Origin: Propionivibrio soli
Lineage (GTDB): Bacteria; Pseudomonadota; Gammaproteobacteria; Burkholderiales; Rhodocyclaceae
Assembly (NCBI RefSeq): GCF_025770765.1
Contig: NZ_JANZKY010000009.1
Coordinates: forward strand, 1-64,000
Direction of reading: 5' to 3'
DNA length: 64,000 nucleotides
Shown here: positions 27,204 through 38,148 of the stretch, one piece after another
Numbering within the stretch: the first letter of the stretch is position 1
Layout of the letters: each line of letters opens with the position of its first letter
Made by a program: the position numbers and the translations under genes
The notes under the pieces: model-generated
The model's input: only the letters and a program-made list of their open reading frames with translations
Databases searched by the model: none
Told to the model about the DNA's origin: nothing

Positions 27204-28490
27204 TCAGGCAGATTTGCGCAGCAATGCATAGTAGAAACCGTCGTTGTCTTCCTGCGGAATCAATTGCTCTGCAAAGATGCACTCGGCCCCCGGCTGCCGC
27301 ACGAGAAAGGCGTCTACCTGGGCCGAGTTTTCTTCCGGGAATACCGAACAGGTCGCATAGAGCAAGCGGCCCCCCGGCTTGAGGAGTGGCCATAGCGTGT
27401 CGAGAATCTCCGCCTGCACCTGCGCGAAACGCCGGATATCGCTTTCGCGCCGCAACCACTTGATGTCAGGATGGCGCCGCACGACACCGCTCGCCGAACA
27501 CGGTACGTCGGCCAGAATGGCGTCGAAAGGAACACCATCCCACCACACGCCGGTTTTGCGACAATCGGCGGCGCGGATTTCGGCCTTCAGCCCCAAGCGA
27601 TCAAGGGTCGCGGCAATGCGCCGTGTGCGGCCGGCATCGACGTCCAGCGCGAGGACGTCGAGGTCCGCCAATTCGAGAAGATGCGCGGTCTTCCCTCCCG
27701 GCGCGGCGCAGGCGTCAAGCACGCGCGCGCCGGGTATAGGGGAGAGCAGTTCGGCGGCCCGTTGCGCCCCGGCATCCTGCACGGAGACCAGGCCGTCGGG
27801 GAACCCGGGCAATGCATCGACGGGCACGGCTCGTTCGAGGATGATCCCGTGTCGGCCAACGACCTTCCCGGCAAGGTCGACCGCTTTGAGCTTGGCGACG
27901 TATTCCTCCACCGACGTGCGCCGCGCATTGACGCGTAAGGTCATCGGAGGCTGCGAATTGCCGGCGGCGACGATCGACGACCAAGTGTCGCGATAAGCTC
28001 GCCGCAGCTTGGCGAGCCACCAGCGCGGGTGCTGGTGGGTGGCCTCGTCGTCCTTCGCCACGGCAGCGAGGAGTGCATCCCTTTGGCGCAAATAGTTGCG
28101 CAGGACGCCATTGACGACGCCCTTGAAGACGCCGCCCGACAGTTCGCCGGTAGCAATGACGGCTTGATCCACCACTGTGGCGCTCGCGTCAGGGCGTGTT
28201 TCAAGCCGATACAACGCCGCCAGCAGCAAGGCATGCGTCTCGGCATGTGTCAGGGGTTTGGCCATCAATCGACCGAGTATGAATTCACCCCAACCGTAGC
28301 GGCGCAAGACGCCATAGGCGACATCCTGAGCCGCCGCGCGCGCGCCGGACGGCTCGTCAGCAAGCATCGACAGCGCCTCACTCAGGCTTCTGCCTGCATG
28401 CACCGCGGCAATGATCCGAGCCGCTAGCAGCAAGCTCCAGCCGAGGGAATCGCGAGCGAGTGTCTTGGAAGGCGGAGCGGCCTCAGCCAT
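27204..28490 (-). CDS. rsmB: 16S rRNA (cytosine-967-C5) methyltransferase
   Basis: A protein of 428 residues from ATG 28490, the length of E. coli RsmB. The frame is open for another 63 codons upstream, but that part is Ser-Pro low complexity and unlike the family. An N-terminal NusB-like domain (about 20-150) precedes the SAM-dependent domain: VLDACAAPGGKTAHLLELA, DVPCSASGVVRRHPDIKWLR (both catalytic Cys regions) and YATCSVFPEENSAQVD. It methylates C967 of 16S rRNA. DUF4390 starts 13 bases later. Confidence 0.92.
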   Translation of the reverse strand: MAEAAPPSKTLARDSLGWSLLLAARIIAAVHAGRSLSEALSMLADEPSGARAAAQDVAYGVLRRYGWGEFILGRLMAKPLTHAETHALLLAALYRLETRPDASATVVDQAVIATGELSGGVFKGVVNGVLRNYLRQRDALLAAVAKDDEATHQHPRWWLAKLRRAYRDTWSSIVAAGNSQPPMTLRVNARRTSVEEYVAKLKAVDLAGKVVGRHGIILERAVPVDALPGFPDGLVSVQDAGAQRAAELLSPIPGARVLDACAAPGGKTAHLLELADLDVLALDVDAGRTRRIAATLDRLGLKAEIRAADCRKTGVWWDGVPFDAILADVPCSASGVVRRHPDIKWLRRESDIRRFAQVQAEILDTLWPLLKPGGRLLYATCSVFPEENSAQVDAFLVRQPGAECIFAEQLIPQEDNDGFYYALLRKSA

Positions 28491-28649
28491 AGGCTTTGCC
28501 TTACGCCCGTCTTTAACCGCACCCGGGATACGCCGCACACGGGCTCGCCCGAGCGGGGAGGGTGACGATGGAGACGGCGGCGAAGAGGGTGAGGAAGGTG
28601 ACGAGGCCAAGTCGTTTCTCGCGTTCAGCATTCGGAGCACCAGTTTAGC

Positions 28650-29588
28650 ATGATGACAACTGAGGTCTCCGCTGCCCATAATAGGACGATGAGCACTCCA
28701 TCTCTCAAGCGTTATGCCTGGCTCTCGATCAGCGCCGCCCTGGCCACCATCTTTCTGAAAGGTGCGGCCTGGTGGATGACGGGCTCGGTCGGGCTGCTTT
28801 CCGACGCGCTCGAGTCGCTCGTCAACCTCGCCGGCGCGATGATGGCGTTGGCGATGTTGACCGTCGCCGAACTACCGGCCGACGAGCGGCACGCTTACGG
28901 GCACGGCAAGGCCGAGTATTTTTCCAGCGGCTTCGAAGGCCTGCTGATTCTCCTTGCCGCTGTGGGCATCGGAGCGGCGGCGATCGAGCGCCTGCTGCAC
29001 CCGCAACCGCTGCAGCAGATCGGCGTCGGCCTGCTCGTTTCGGGAGTGGCGTCGACCGTCAATTTGCTGACGGCGCGCGTACTCCTCCGCGCGGGGCGGG
29101 AACACCGGTCGTTGACCTTGGAAGCGGACGCACACCATCTCCTCACCGATGTGTGGACCTCGGTTGGCGTCATCGCGGGCGTAGGAGCGGTTAAGGCAAC
29201 AGGCTGGCTTTGGCTCGACCCGGTCCTCGCACTCCTGGTGGCGATCAACATTGTGTGGACGGGCTGGAAGCTCATCTACCGCTCGACGGGCGGTCTGATG
29301 GACATTGCCTTGCCGGCCGAAGAGAACGCGCTCGTGCAAGCCGTTCTTGATCGTTACCGCGCGCAAGGAATTGATTTTCACGCCCTGCGCACTCGGGAAT
29401 CGGGTGCGCGCCGGTTTGTCGAAGTGCACGTTCTCGTTCCCGGAGAGTGGACCATCCAGCAAGGGCACGATCTGGTGGAACGGGTCGAAGGAGAGATCCG
29501 GCACGCTTTGCCTCAATCGACCGTTTCCACGCATCTTGAACCGCTCAATGACCCCGCTTCGCACGAAGACATCACGCTCGATCGTTAA
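28650..29588 (+). CDS. Cation diffusion facilitator family metal efflux protein
   Basis: A protein of 312 residues (299 from the second ATG at 28689). The six-helix CDF core shows the metal site in [16 protein letters not shown] and [14 protein letters not shown], and [13 protein letters not shown] between helices 2 and 3. A cytoplasmic ferredoxin-like C-terminal domain ends with [23 protein letters not shown]. It resembles FieF-type proton-coupled Zn/Fe exporters, but the exact metal is not readable. It is divergent from rsmB, sharing a short promoter region. Confidence 0.9.
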   Translation: MMTTEVSAAHNRTMSTPSLKRYAWLSISAALATIFLKGAAWWMTGSVGLLSDALESLVNLAGAMMALAMLTVAELPADERHAYGHGKAEYFSSGFEGLLILLAAVGIGAAAIERLLHPQPLQQIGVGLLVSGVASTVNLLTARVLLRAGREHRSLTLEADAHHLLTDVWTSVGVIAGVGAVKATGWLWLDPVLALLVAINIVWTGWKLIYRSTGGLMDIALPAEENALVQAVLDRYRAQGIDFHALRTRESGARRFVEVHVLVPGEWTIQQGHDLVERVEGEIRHALPQSTVSTHLEPLNDPASHEDITLDR

Positions 29589-30570
29589 GAATTCTGCAAA
29601 TTGCTCCCGTTTCGTGGGATGGGCGACGGCACTGCTTGCGCTCGTCGGAACCGCCGCCCCGAATAGTGCGTCCGCCTGGAATGCGGCCGGACATCGGCTG
29701 GTGGCTTGTATCGCCTGGGATCAGATGCGACCCGAGACTCGCGTCGCGGCGGCCGATCTGCTACGGGGTCATCCCGATTTCGCGCGTTGGCAAAAGCGGG
29801 CGGGCGAGGACAGCGGCGATCGCGGGGTGTTTATTGAGGTCTCCACGTGGGCCGACGAGATCCGCAAGGACCGACGGTTCTTTTCCCGGGGAAGCGAAGA
29901 GCCGACACCTACCCTTGAAGGCTTTCCAGACATGGAACGGCACGGGGACTGGCATTACGTCAACCGTCCACTGGACGTGTCCAGTCCGGCCATTGGAAAC
30001 GTCGGGACCATCGATCGGCAACTGGTCGCTTTGCGAAAGACGTTAGGTTCGCCAGGCACCTCCATGCTCGAACGACGCTATTCCTTGCCGTGGCTCATCC
30101 ATCTCGTCGGTGATGCCCACCAGCCCCTGCACGCCAGTGCTCGCGTCGGAGCCGACGGTCGGGTGGACAAACTGGGCAACGGTTTTATGGTCAACAACCC
30201 TTTCAATTCACGCAAGCCACTGACCACTTTGCACGCGTTCTGGGACGACCTGCCGGGACCACCGTGGCTGCGAGGAGAACGGCTCGATACACTCTGCCGC
30301 GAACTGGCAGCGGAGTACGCGCCTCCTTCAAAGTCGACGAGCAGCGAGTGGATCGACGAGAGCTGGCGGCTCGCACGGGACCATGCGTATCCGCAAAGCA
30401 ATGACGCCGTACCGGTCATCGACGAGGCGTTCTACGCCGCAAGCCGGAAGATTGCTGACCGACGTGTGGCAGAGGCCGGGTATCGTCTCGCCGACGTATT
30501 GAACCAGACGCTGGTTCCCGGCGGTACGTCCACCGAGCGGTCCGACCGGATACGAGGTAGAGCGCCTTAA
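29548..30570 (+). CDS. S1/P1-type secreted zinc nuclease
   Basis: A protein of 340 residues from ATG 29548, which overlaps the end of the CDF gene by 41 bases. Signal peptide ends SASA, leaving mature Trp1 in WNAAGH; in S1/P1 nucleases the amino group and carbonyl of Trp1 bind zinc. Other ligands are in [22 protein letters not shown] and LHAFWDD. Such trinuclear-zinc enzymes cut single-stranded nucleic acid and remove 3' phosphates, here likely in the periplasm for phosphate or nucleotide scavenging. Confidence 0.88.
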   Translation: MTPLRTKTSRSIVKNSANCSRFVGWATALLALVGTAAPNSASAWNAAGHRLVACIAWDQMRPETRVAAADLLRGHPDFARWQKRAGEDSGDRGVFIEVSTWADEIRKDRRFFSRGSEEPTPTLEGFPDMERHGDWHYVNRPLDVSSPAIGNVGTIDRQLVALRKTLGSPGTSMLERRYSLPWLIHLVGDAHQPLHASARVGADGRVDKLGNGFMVNNPFNSRKPLTTLHAFWDDLPGPPWLRGERLDTLCRELAAEYAPPSKSTSSEWIDESWRLARDHAYPQSNDAVPVIDEAFYAASRKIADRRVAEAGYRLADVLNQTLVPGGTSTERSDRIRGRAP

Positions 30571-31421
30571 CGGACGCCGACAGCCATCGCGCGCAGGCGC
30601 TCCACGCGTTCCTCAGTCGCCGGGTGCGTGCTGAAGAGTCCCGCGATGCCGCCACCTGACAGCGGGTTGAGGATCATCATCTGTGCGGTCGCCGGATGCG
30701 CCTCCGCGGTCGGCATCGGGATGCCTTTTGCATAAGCGTCGATCTTCGTCAGCGCATCGGCCAGGGCGTTTGGATCGCCGCTGATTTCGGCGCCGCCTCG
30801 GTCCGCCTCAAACTCGCGCGCACGCGAAATCGCCATCTGGATCAAGGCCGCCGCCAAAGGTGCGAGGAGGGCAACAGCCAGCCCGGCGATCGGATTCGCC
30901 GGCCGGCCTTCCGAATCGCGGCCGCCGAAGAACATCGCGAAGTTCGCGAGTGCGGAGATCGCGCCCGCCATCGTCGCCGAGATCGTCGAAATCAGGATGT
31001 CGCGGTGTTTCACGTGCGCCAATTCGTGCGCCATCACACCGCGAATCTCCCGCTCGGACAGCAAACGCAGAATCCCCGTGGTCGCGGCAACCGCCGCATG
31101 TTCGGGATTACGGCCGGTGGCGAAGGCATTCGGCTGCGCCTCGTCGATGAGGTAGACGCGCGGCATCGGCAACCCGGCGCGGTGCGCGAGATCACGGATC
31201 GTCGCGTAGAACTGCGGCGCCGAGCTCTCGTCCACTTCGCGTGCGTTGTACATCTTGAGCACCATTGTGTCCGAGAACCAATAAGCGAAAACGTTCATCA
31301 CGCCGCCCAAAACCAGCGCCATGATCATGCCCGACGCACCGCCGATATATGAACCAATGACGCCGAAGAGCGCCATGATCGCGGCCATGAGCAGGGTAGT
31401 TTTCAGCCAGTTGCCAAACAT
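30567..31421 (-). CDS. htpX: Membrane zinc metalloprotease HtpX
   Basis: A protein of 284 residues, typical length. Two N-terminal helices, then the cytosolic-facing zinc motif [10 protein letters not shown], two further hydrophobic segments and [15 protein letters not shown] with the third ligand Glu. It takes part in quality control of membrane proteins along with FtsH. Its stop codon overlaps that of the convergent nuclease gene. Confidence 0.93.
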   Translation of the reverse strand: MFGNWLKTTLLMAAIMALFGVIGSYIGGASGMIMALVLGGVMNVFAYWFSDTMVLKMYNAREVDESSAPQFYATIRDLAHRAGLPMPRVYLIDEAQPNAFATGRNPEHAAVAATTGILRLLSEREIRGVMAHELAHVKHRDILISTISATMAGAISALANFAMFFGGRDSEGRPANPIAGLAVALLAPLAAALIQMAISRAREFEADRGGAEISGDPNALADALTKIDAYAKGIPMPTAEAHPATAQMMILNPLSGGGIAGLFSTHPATEERVERLRAMAVGVR

Positions 31422-31481
31422 CGTCTCATTCTCCGAGTCACGATAAGTAATGGCCCATAAATGGGTGGTATTCGCCAGATT

Positions 31482-32405
31482 TCAAGCGGCTAGATCGAAG
31501 GATGTTCCGACCGAAAGTGGCGTTCCGGCGAGCAATTGGTCGGCGCTCAAGCGGCGACCGCCCGCCTTCTGGAGTTCGAGCAGGCGCAACGCATTTTGCC
31601 CGCAGCCAACCACGATGCCATGCTTGTCGGCGGCAAGAATGCGTCCTGGTTCACCCTCCGTTGGGACGCATTCTGCACGCCACACCTTGACTGAATGGCC
31701 ATCGAACGATGCCAGCGCACCCGGGAAAGGATTGAAAGCCCGCACACGGCGCTCCACCTCAGCAGCCGGCAGGCGCCAGTCGAGCCGCGCTTCCGCTTTT
31801 TCGATCTTCGCCGCATAGGTCACCCCGGACTCTGGCTGAGGACGAGCGGTGATCGGCAGCTCGGCCAGCGTGCCAACGACGAGGCGCGCCCCCAACTCGG
31901 CTAGCTTGTCGTGCACGGTGCCCGCGGTGTCGTCCCCGGCGATCGGGATGGCGTGCGAACGCAAGACCGGGCCGGTATCGAGGCCGGCCTCCATCTGCAT
32001 GATGCACACGCCGGTCTCGGCGTCGCCAGCCAGGATCGCGCGTTGAATCGGCGCCGCCCCGCGCCAGCGCGGTAACAAGGAAGCGTGGATATTCAGGCAG
32101 CCAAGCCGCGGAATGTCGAGAACCGCCTGCGGCAAAATCAGTCCGTACGCGGCAACAACCATAACCTCCGGTACCACATCGCGGATTCTGTTCTGCGCTT
32201 CCAGGTCGCGTAAACTGTTCGGTTGAAACACTTCGATTCCCGCCGCGAGCGCCTGACGTTTCACCGGCGAAGGCTGTAACGACATTCCGCGCCCGGCGGG
32301 ACGATCAGGCTGGGTGAGGACCAGCGAGATTTCGTGTCCGGCGTCGAGAAGGGCTCTTAACGCGCTAGCGGCAAACTCCGGGGTTCCTGCGAAAACGAGC
32401 CTCAT
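31482..32405 (-). CDS. fmt: Methionyl-tRNA formyltransferase
   Basis: A protein of 307 residues from ATG 32405, overlapping def by ATGA. Catalytic motif [20 protein letters not shown], and the folate-binding [12 protein letters not shown]. It formylates initiator Met-tRNA. The C-terminal tRNA-binding domain follows residue 205. The def-fmt pair makes and then removes the formyl group, and is conserved. Confidence 0.95.
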   Translation of the reverse strand: MRLVFAGTPEFAASALRALLDAGHEISLVLTQPDRPAGRGMSLQPSPVKRQALAAGIEVFQPNSLRDLEAQNRIRDVVPEVMVVAAYGLILPQAVLDIPRLGCLNIHASLLPRWRGAAPIQRAILAGDAETGVCIMQMEAGLDTGPVLRSHAIPIAGDDTAGTVHDKLAELGARLVVGTLAELPITARPQPESGVTYAAKIEKAEARLDWRLPAAEVERRVRAFNPFPGALASFDGHSVKVWRAECVPTEGEPGRILAADKHGIVVGCGQNALRLLELQKAGGRRLSADQLLAGTPLSVGTSFDLAA

Positions 32406-32905
32406 GCGGTTATTCGCGCCTGTTTCGCCATCTTGGCCTTGATGCGCAACTGTTTCAAAGGCGAGAGATGCTCGACGAAGACGCGCCCCATCAAGTGGTC
32501 CATTTCGTGTTGTAGACAAACCGCCAATAGTCCTTCGGCTGCAATCGTCTGCTGCTGCCCTTCCAGATCAAGATAGCGGACAACAACCCGTTCGGCACGT
32601 TCGACCTTGTCGTATATACCGGGCACAGACAGGCAGCCTTCTTCGCCGACCTGAAGTCCTTCGCTTTCGATCAGCTCTGGATTAATCACCACGAGCAGTT
32701 CGTCGCGGGTTTCCGATGCGTCGATGACAATCAACCGCTTATGGACATTCACCTGAGTAGCCGCAAGTCCGATTCCCGGCGCCTCATACATCGTTTCCGC
32801 CATGTCACGCGCCAGCTGGCGAATGCCGTCGTCAATTTTCTCCACCGGTGCGGCAATTGTTTTGAGGCGCGGATCAGGATAACGGAGTATTGGTAATAAC
32901 GGCAT
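32402..32905 (-). CDS. def: Peptide deformylase
   Basis: A protein of 167 residues with all three deformylase motifs: [17 protein letters not shown] (metal-binding Cys) and QHEMDHLMG (two His and catalytic Glu). It removes the N-formyl group from new proteins. First gene of def-fmt, diverging from the LysM gene. Confidence 0.96.
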   Translation of the reverse strand: MPLLPILRYPDPRLKTIAAPVEKIDDGIRQLARDMAETMYEAPGIGLAATQVNVHKRLIVIDASETRDELLVVINPELIESEGLQVGEEGCLSVPGIYDKVERAERVVVRYLDLEGQQQTIAAEGLLAVCLQHEMDHLMGRVFVEHLSPLKQLRIKAKMAKQARITA

Positions 32906-33109
32906 AAAAAGCTTGATCCAAGAAGTAATTACGTGCAGAATCTAATGCAACATCTTGAAGAACGGTGCAATAATTGCACCATATAAACGATGTTCACGGC
33001 GGGGGCGTGGTGTGAGATTGCGGCGGAGTACAAGGACTCGTAACGATTCCGGCCCTGAGTCTTGCAGACATTCTCTAACGTTACCGACCGCTCGCATGAG
33101 GATAACACG

Positions 33110-34129
33110 ATGATCCGCACAATGTCCGCGCTCATTCTCGCCGCAGTCACGACTCTCTGCAGCGCCGCCGAGCAACCCATTCAACTGGCCGATAGTGCGC
33201 CGACGCGTTATACGGTCGTCCCCGGCGATACGCTGTGGGGAATTGCCGCCAAGTTCCTCAAGGAGCCTTGGCGCTGGCCAGAAATCTGGCGCATGAACCA
33301 GACGCAGATCAAGAATCCTCACAAGATATACCCGGGCGAAACCGTACTCCTTGATCGCGACGCGAATGGCAACCCATTGCTGCGCGTTTCCAACATCCGC
33401 TTGCACCCACAGATTTACTCAGAGCAAAACACTACGGCGATTCCGCCGATTCCGCCGAACGTCATCGAGCCTTTCATCTCTGCACCGCTGATCGTCGAAG
33501 TTAACGAACTCGATACGGCGCCACGAATCGTAGCTACCGCTCAGGACCGCGTCTTCCTTGGTAGCGGCGACACCGCCTATGTCGACGACGCCGACCCGGC
33601 GCAAAAGCAGTGGCAAATTTACCGTAACGGAAAGCCTCTGTTGGACCCGGAAGACCCGAAACAGGTTCTCGGCTACGAGGCGTTTTACCTGGGCACGGCA
33701 ACTCAGGTTCGGCCTGGACAGCCCGCTACTTTCGAGATCGTTACGGCTAAGCAAGAGATAGGGCGGGGAGACCGTTTGGTCCCTGCGGCTCGCCCCGCAC
33801 TGGTGGAGTACGTTCCCCACAAGCCGGACTTTCGCGTAGACGGGCGTGTTATTTCCGTGTACGGCGGAGTAGGCACTGGCGGCAGTGGTTCCATTGTGTC
33901 CCTCAACCGCGGTTCGAAGGACGGCCTCGAAATAGGACATGTGCTGGCGTTGGAGCGTAACCGGGCAGTTGTGCAGCGAGACGAGCAGGACAAGAAAGTG
34001 ACCGTTCAAATTCCGTCCGAACGTTTCGGATTAGCGTTTGTGTTCCGCACCTTCGAACGGATTTCGTACGCGCTCGTGGTCCAGTCGCAGGGTACGCTGG
34101 AAGTTAACGATTTCGTTCGCACGCCTTAA
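33110..34129 (+). CDS. LysM peptidoglycan-binding domain protein
   Basis: A protein of 339 residues from ATG 33110, preceded by GAGGAT. A Sec signal (MIRTMSALILAAVTTLCSAA) is followed by one LysM domain (about 32-85: RYTVVPGDTLWGIAAKFL, INPHKIYPGE-like end). The remaining 250 residues are beta-rich and include a module with GDRLVPA as in flagellar/pilus assembly-type SAF domains. Likely periplasmic and cell-wall-bound. It precedes dprA by three bases, an arrangement common in betaproteobacteria. No enzymatic domain seen. Confidence 0.88.
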   Translation: MIRTMSALILAAVTTLCSAAEQPIQLADSAPTRYTVVPGDTLWGIAAKFLKEPWRWPEIWRMNQTQIKNPHKIYPGETVLLDRDANGNPLLRVSNIRLHPQIYSEQNTTAIPPIPPNVIEPFISAPLIVEVNELDTAPRIVATAQDRVFLGSGDTAYVDDADPAQKQWQIYRNGKPLLDPEDPKQVLGYEAFYLGTATQVRPGQPATFEIVTAKQEIGRGDRLVPAARPALVEYVPHKPDFRVDGRVISVYGGVGTGGSGSIVSLNRGSKDGLEIGHVLALERNRAVVQRDEQDKKVTVQIPSERFGLAFVFRTFERISYALVVQSQGTLEVNDFVRTP

Positions 34130-34132
34130 GCC

Positions 34133-35221
34133 GTGAGCGTCGGCGACTCGCTTTCGAGTTGGCTGCGACTTACGCTCACTCCGGGCATCGGGGGCGAAAC
34201 ACAACGTAAGCTCCTGGCAGCTTTCGGTCTGCCGGAAGCGGTATTCAGCGCGGGAAGAAGCGCACTGCGTGGTGTCGTCGGAGACAAAGCAGCTGATGCG
34301 CTTCTCGATGCGGAAAACCGGGCGAGCGTAGAGAATGCCTTGGCATGGGCCGAGGGCGGCGAGCAGTACATCCTTACCTTAGCGGATGCCGAGTACCCGC
34401 AGACGCTGCTTGAGATTCCTGATCCGCCAAGCCTGCTCTATGTTCGCGGCCGCAAGGAACTATTGAACCGGCCGACCTTGGCCATCGTCGGCAGTCGAAA
34501 TCCAACCGCACAGGGTGTGCATAACGCGGAACGGTTCGCGCAGAGTTTTGCGGAATCCGGCTTCGTCATTGCCAGTGGCCTGGCGCTCGGCATCGACGCG
34601 GCTGCTCACCGCGGAGCCCTGGCGGCGGGCGGCGACACGATAGCGTTCATAGGCACTGGAATCGACCGTGTTTACCCGGCTAGAAATAAAGAGCTGGCGG
34701 TCGAGATCGGAAGCCGTGGTGCCATTGTTTCCGAGTTTCCATTGGGAACACCCGTCATGGCGGCAAATTTTCCACGGCGCAACAGGCTGATTTCAGGCGT
34801 TGCGCGTGGGGTTCTGGTCGTCGAAGCCGCGGTGGACAGCGGCTCCCTGATTACTGCCCGCCTTGCGGGAGAGCAAGGCAGGGAAGTCTTTGCCATTCCG
34901 GGATCGATTCATTCGCCGCAGGCACGCGGTTGTCACAAGCTGATCAAACAAGGCGCGAAGCTCGTCGAATCCGCGGCTGATGTTCTAGAAGAACTGAATT
35001 GGTCGCAGGCAGCAAACGAAGCGTCCCACCGCCCTAGTGATAGCTTGGCGGAAGAGGACGGAGATCTACTTGCTCTTCTCGGCTTCGACCCTTGTGGAGT
35101 CGACGAACTCGCCCTACGAGCCGGCTTGGCTGCCGATGCCGTTTCAGTGGCCCTTCTTCACCTCGAACTCGATGGACGAGTCGCGGCATTGCCTGGGGGT
35201 TACTACCAACGGGTTCGGTAG
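34133..35221 (+). CDS. dprA: DNA-processing protein DprA (Smf)
   Basis: A protein of 362 residues starting at GTG 34133, three bases after the LysM gene. An N-terminal helix-hairpin-helix part, Rossmann core (LAIVGSRNPTAQGVHNAERF, SGLALGIDAAAHRGAL, GTGIDRVYP, NFPRRNRLISG), and C-terminal winged helix. It binds incoming single strands in transformation and loads RecA. Confidence 0.94.
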   Translation: MSVGDSLSSWLRLTLTPGIGGETQRKLLAAFGLPEAVFSAGRSALRGVVGDKAADALLDAENRASVENALAWAEGGEQYILTLADAEYPQTLLEIPDPPSLLYVRGRKELLNRPTLAIVGSRNPTAQGVHNAERFAQSFAESGFVIASGLALGIDAAAHRGALAAGGDTIAFIGTGIDRVYPARNKELAVEIGSRGAIVSEFPLGTPVMAANFPRRNRLISGVARGVLVVEAAVDSGSLITARLAGEQGREVFAIPGSIHSPQARGCHKLIKQGAKLVESAADVLEELNWSQAANEASHRPSDSLAEEDGDLLALLGFDPCGVDELALRAGLAADAVSVALLHLELDGRVAALPGGYYQRVR

Positions 35222-35502
35222 CCAGGGATCAGCGCTTGGTTCGTGCGCAGCCTAAGTGCTCCGTTCGGTCACGTTACCAACAATTGCAGCTGTCCCTCAG
35301 ATGTGATGTAAGCCGTTGCGGCCTTCCTCATTAATCAGATGCCATTGGATCGAAGGAAAAACGGCTGGTCCTCAGACGGGATCATAATCTACCGTTGCTT
35401 GCCAAGCTCTGTACACTGCTCTTATTATGCCCCGCAACATAACCGGCAACTGAGAGTCCGTTGTCATTTTGAAATGCCGTATTCCGCGAGCGCGCTATTC
35501 CT

Positions 35503-38091
35503 ATGAGCAAGAAGCTGATCATTGCCGAGAAACCTTCCGTCGCGGCGGACGTCGCGCGAGCGCTTGGCGGATTTACGAAGCATGACGACTACTTCGAAAG
35601 CGATGACGCCATCATTTGTTCGGCGGTCGGACACCTGCTCGAACTAGCTTGTCCTGAGGAGTACGAGGTCAAGCGCGGAAAATGGTCTTTTGCACATCTT
35701 CCCGTGATACCGCCGCATTTCGACCTGCGTCCAATCGAAAAGACGGAGTCACGTCTGAAGCTGCTAACCCGCTTAATTAAACGCAAGGATGTAACGAGCT
35801 TAGTTAATGCGTGCGATGCGGGCCGCGAGGGTGAATTAATCTTCAACTATATCGTGCAGCACGCCCGTAGTTCCAAACCCGTAGAGCGCCTATGGCTGCA
35901 GTCCATGACGCAGCAGGCCATCAAGGAAGGATTTGCTCGCCTTCGGGCGGGTGAGGAAATGCGTGGGCTCGCCGACGCAGCGGTGTGTCGCTCGGAATCC
36001 GATTGGCTCGTGGGAATCAACGGTACGCGGGCCATGACGGCTTTCAATTCCAAAACCGGCGGTTTTCATTTGACCACCGTCGGACGAGTACAGACGCCGA
36101 CCCTCGCACTGATGGTAGAGCGTGAGGAGAAAATCCGGCGATTTCGGCCGCGCGCGTATTGGGAGTTGGAGGGCGTGTTCCGCTGCGCGGCGGGCGAGTA
36201 CAGAGGGAAATGGTTCGACGAGAATTTCGCCAAAGGAAAGGGCGAAGAAGACGAACATCTACGGGCCGAGCGACTTTGGAATGAAGAACGGGCCAAGGCT
36301 CTGCAGGCCAAGTGCCAAGGGCAAATCGGAGAGGTCTCGGAAGAGGCCAAGCCGTCTACCCAGATGTCCCCGCTTCTCTACGACCTCACCAGCCTGCAAC
36401 GTGAGGCAAACAGCCGGTTTGGCTTCTCGGCACGCGCTACGCTTGGCCTGGCCCAAGCTTTATACGAGAAGCACAAGGTCTTGACCTATCCTCGTACTGA
36501 CGCTCGAGCACTACCGGAAGACTATATTGGCACAGTTAAGGAAACCCTCCGCATGCTCACAGGGGAGGGCGTGGGCAAGGGCCACGACGAGACGTTACTC
36601 GCCCGGTTTTCTCCTTTCGCGCACCAGATATTGGCTCGCAATTGGGTCATGCCAAACAAACGCGTATTTAACAACGCAAAAATCTCTGACCACTTCGCGA
36701 TCATACCGACCTTGCAAGCCCCAAAACACCTGTCTGAGCCGGAGCAGAAGCTTTACGACATGGTGGTCAAGCGCTTCCTTGGCGTTTTCTATCCTGCGGC
36801 CGAGTACATGGTAACAACGCGGATCACGCGCGTTGAGGGCGAGCCGTTCAAGACCGAAGGACGCGTTCTAGTCAATCCTGGATGGCTTGCCGTGTATGGG
36901 CGAGAAGGCCAGGAAGGGGATGAAGGAAATTTGGTGGCGGTAAAGGCGGGCGAGAAGGTTCCGGTGGAAGAAGTCATTGTCAACGCCCAAGAGACCCGGC
37001 CGCCAGCGCGCTACTCGGAAGCGACGCTCCTTTCCGCGATGGAAGGTGCAGGGAAGATGGTGGACGACGAGGAACTACGCGCGGCCATGGCTGATCGAGG
37101 CCTCGGCACGCCGGCGACCCGCGCTCAGATCATCGAAAACCTGATTGGTGAGCAGTACCTTCACCGCGAAGGTAGAGAGCTTCAGCCGACGGCGAAGGCC
37201 TTCACGCTCATGACGCTGTTGAACGGTCTCGGCATCCCGGAACTTACCTCGCCGGAGCTTACGGGAGAGTGGGAACACAAACTCGCACGAATGGAAAAGG
37301 GCGAACTCTCCAGGCATGAGTTCATGAAGGAAATTGCGGCAATGACGCAACACATCGTTGACCGCGCAAAGACTTACGACAGCGATACGATTCCAGGGGA
37401 CTTTGGCGAGTTGTCTGCACCGTGTCCCGTGTGCGGAGGAAAGCTCAAAGAGACATACAAAAAATTTCAGTGTCAGTCATGCGAGTTTTCCTTATGGAAG
37501 ATCGTCGCCGGTCGGCAATACGAGCCAAAGGAAGTTGAGGAACTGGTAACGAAGCGCTCGGTCGGGCCGTTGACCGGCTTCCGAAATAAGATGGGAAGAC
37601 CGTTCAATGCCGTCGTACGCCTAAACGCCGAGAACGTTCCCGAGTTCGATTTTGGTCAAAGCGGAAGCGGCGAAGACGGTGGTGCAGAGCATGTGGACTT
37701 CGGTGACCAACAGTCGCTGGGACCCTGCCCAAAATGCGGTTCTCGCGTTTTTTCTCATGGGATGGCGTACGTCTGCGAGAAAGCAGTCGGCCCGGAGCGG
37801 ACCTGTGACTTTCGATCGGGGAAGGTAATCCTTCAACAGCCTGTTGAAGAAGCCCAAATGAAAAAGCTGCTCGAAACGGGGCGGACCGACCTTCTTAAGG
37901 GTTTTGTCTCAGCGCGCACTAAGCGTAAGTTTTCCGCGTTTTTGGTGCGTGGAGGGGATGGGAAAGTCGGTTTTGAATTCGAGAAGCGAGAGGCCAAGGC
38001 TTCTTCTGGAAAAAAGTCTCAAACGACCGACAAAGAGAGTAAAACCTCGCCTGCGGAGGTTAAGAAGAACAATCGCCGCAAGGTGGTTTGA
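35503..38091 (+). CDS. topB: DNA topoisomerase III
   Basis: A protein of 862 residues. TOPRIM domain with MSKKLIIAEKPSVAADVA and NACDAGREGELIFNYI; active Tyr329 in LTYPRTDAR. C-terminal extension carries two degenerate zinc-ribbon repeats, CPVCGGKLKETYKKFQC and CPKCGSRVFSHGM, then a basic Lys-rich tail. This type IA enzyme decatenates and resolves recombination intermediates. The family member smg, often found between dprA and topB in betaproteobacteria, is missing from the 281-base gap before this gene. Confidence 0.94.
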   Translation: MSKKLIIAEKPSVAADVARALGGFTKHDDYFESDDAIICSAVGHLLELACPEEYEVKRGKWSFAHLPVIPPHFDLRPIEKTESRLKLLTRLIKRKDVTSLVNACDAGREGELIFNYIVQHARSSKPVERLWLQSMTQQAIKEGFARLRAGEEMRGLADAAVCRSESDWLVGINGTRAMTAFNSKTGGFHLTTVGRVQTPTLALMVEREEKIRRFRPRAYWELEGVFRCAAGEYRGKWFDENFAKGKGEEDEHLRAERLWNEERAKALQAKCQGQIGEVSEEAKPSTQMSPLLYDLTSLQREANSRFGFSARATLGLAQALYEKHKVLTYPRTDARALPEDYIGTVKETLRMLTGEGVGKGHDETLLARFSPFAHQILARNWVMPNKRVFNNAKISDHFAIIPTLQAPKHLSEPEQKLYDMVVKRFLGVFYPAAEYMVTTRITRVEGEPFKTEGRVLVNPGWLAVYGREGQEGDEGNLVAVKAGEKVPVEEVIVNAQETRPPARYSEATLLSAMEGAGKMVDDEELRAAMADRGLGTPATRAQIIENLIGEQYLHREGRELQPTAKAFTLMTLLNGLGIPELTSPELTGEWEHKLARMEKGELSRHEFMKEIAAMTQHIVDRAKTYDSDTIPGDFGELSAPCPVCGGKLKETYKKFQCQSCEFSLWKIVAGRQYEPKEVEELVTKRSVGPLTGFRNKMGRPFNAVVRLNAENVPEFDFGQSGSGEDGGAEHVDFGDQQSLGPCPKCGSRVFSHGMAYVCEKAVGPERTCDFRSGKVILQQPVEEAQMKKLLETGRTDLLKGFVSARTKRKFSAFLVRGGDGKVGFEFEKREAKASSGKKSQTTDKESKTSPAEVKKNNRRKVV

Positions 38092-38132
38092 CATACTTCT
38101 CTATCCGAGACATGGGATTGAGGGCGCCGGAT

Positions 38133-38148
38133 TGTTTCACGTGAAACT
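38133..38148. promoter_or_regulatory. parS: parS centromere site
   Basis: TGTTTCACGTGAAACT matches the ParB-binding consensus in 15 of 16 positions. It lies 41 bases past topB in non-coding DNA and about 5 kb from the probable origin, where parS sites normally cluster. Confidence 0.9.

Noticed and set aside
28491-28679. 63-codon N-terminal extension of RsmB
   Set aside because: Ser-Pro low-complexity, unlike RsmB; the ATG at 28490 gives the normal family length.
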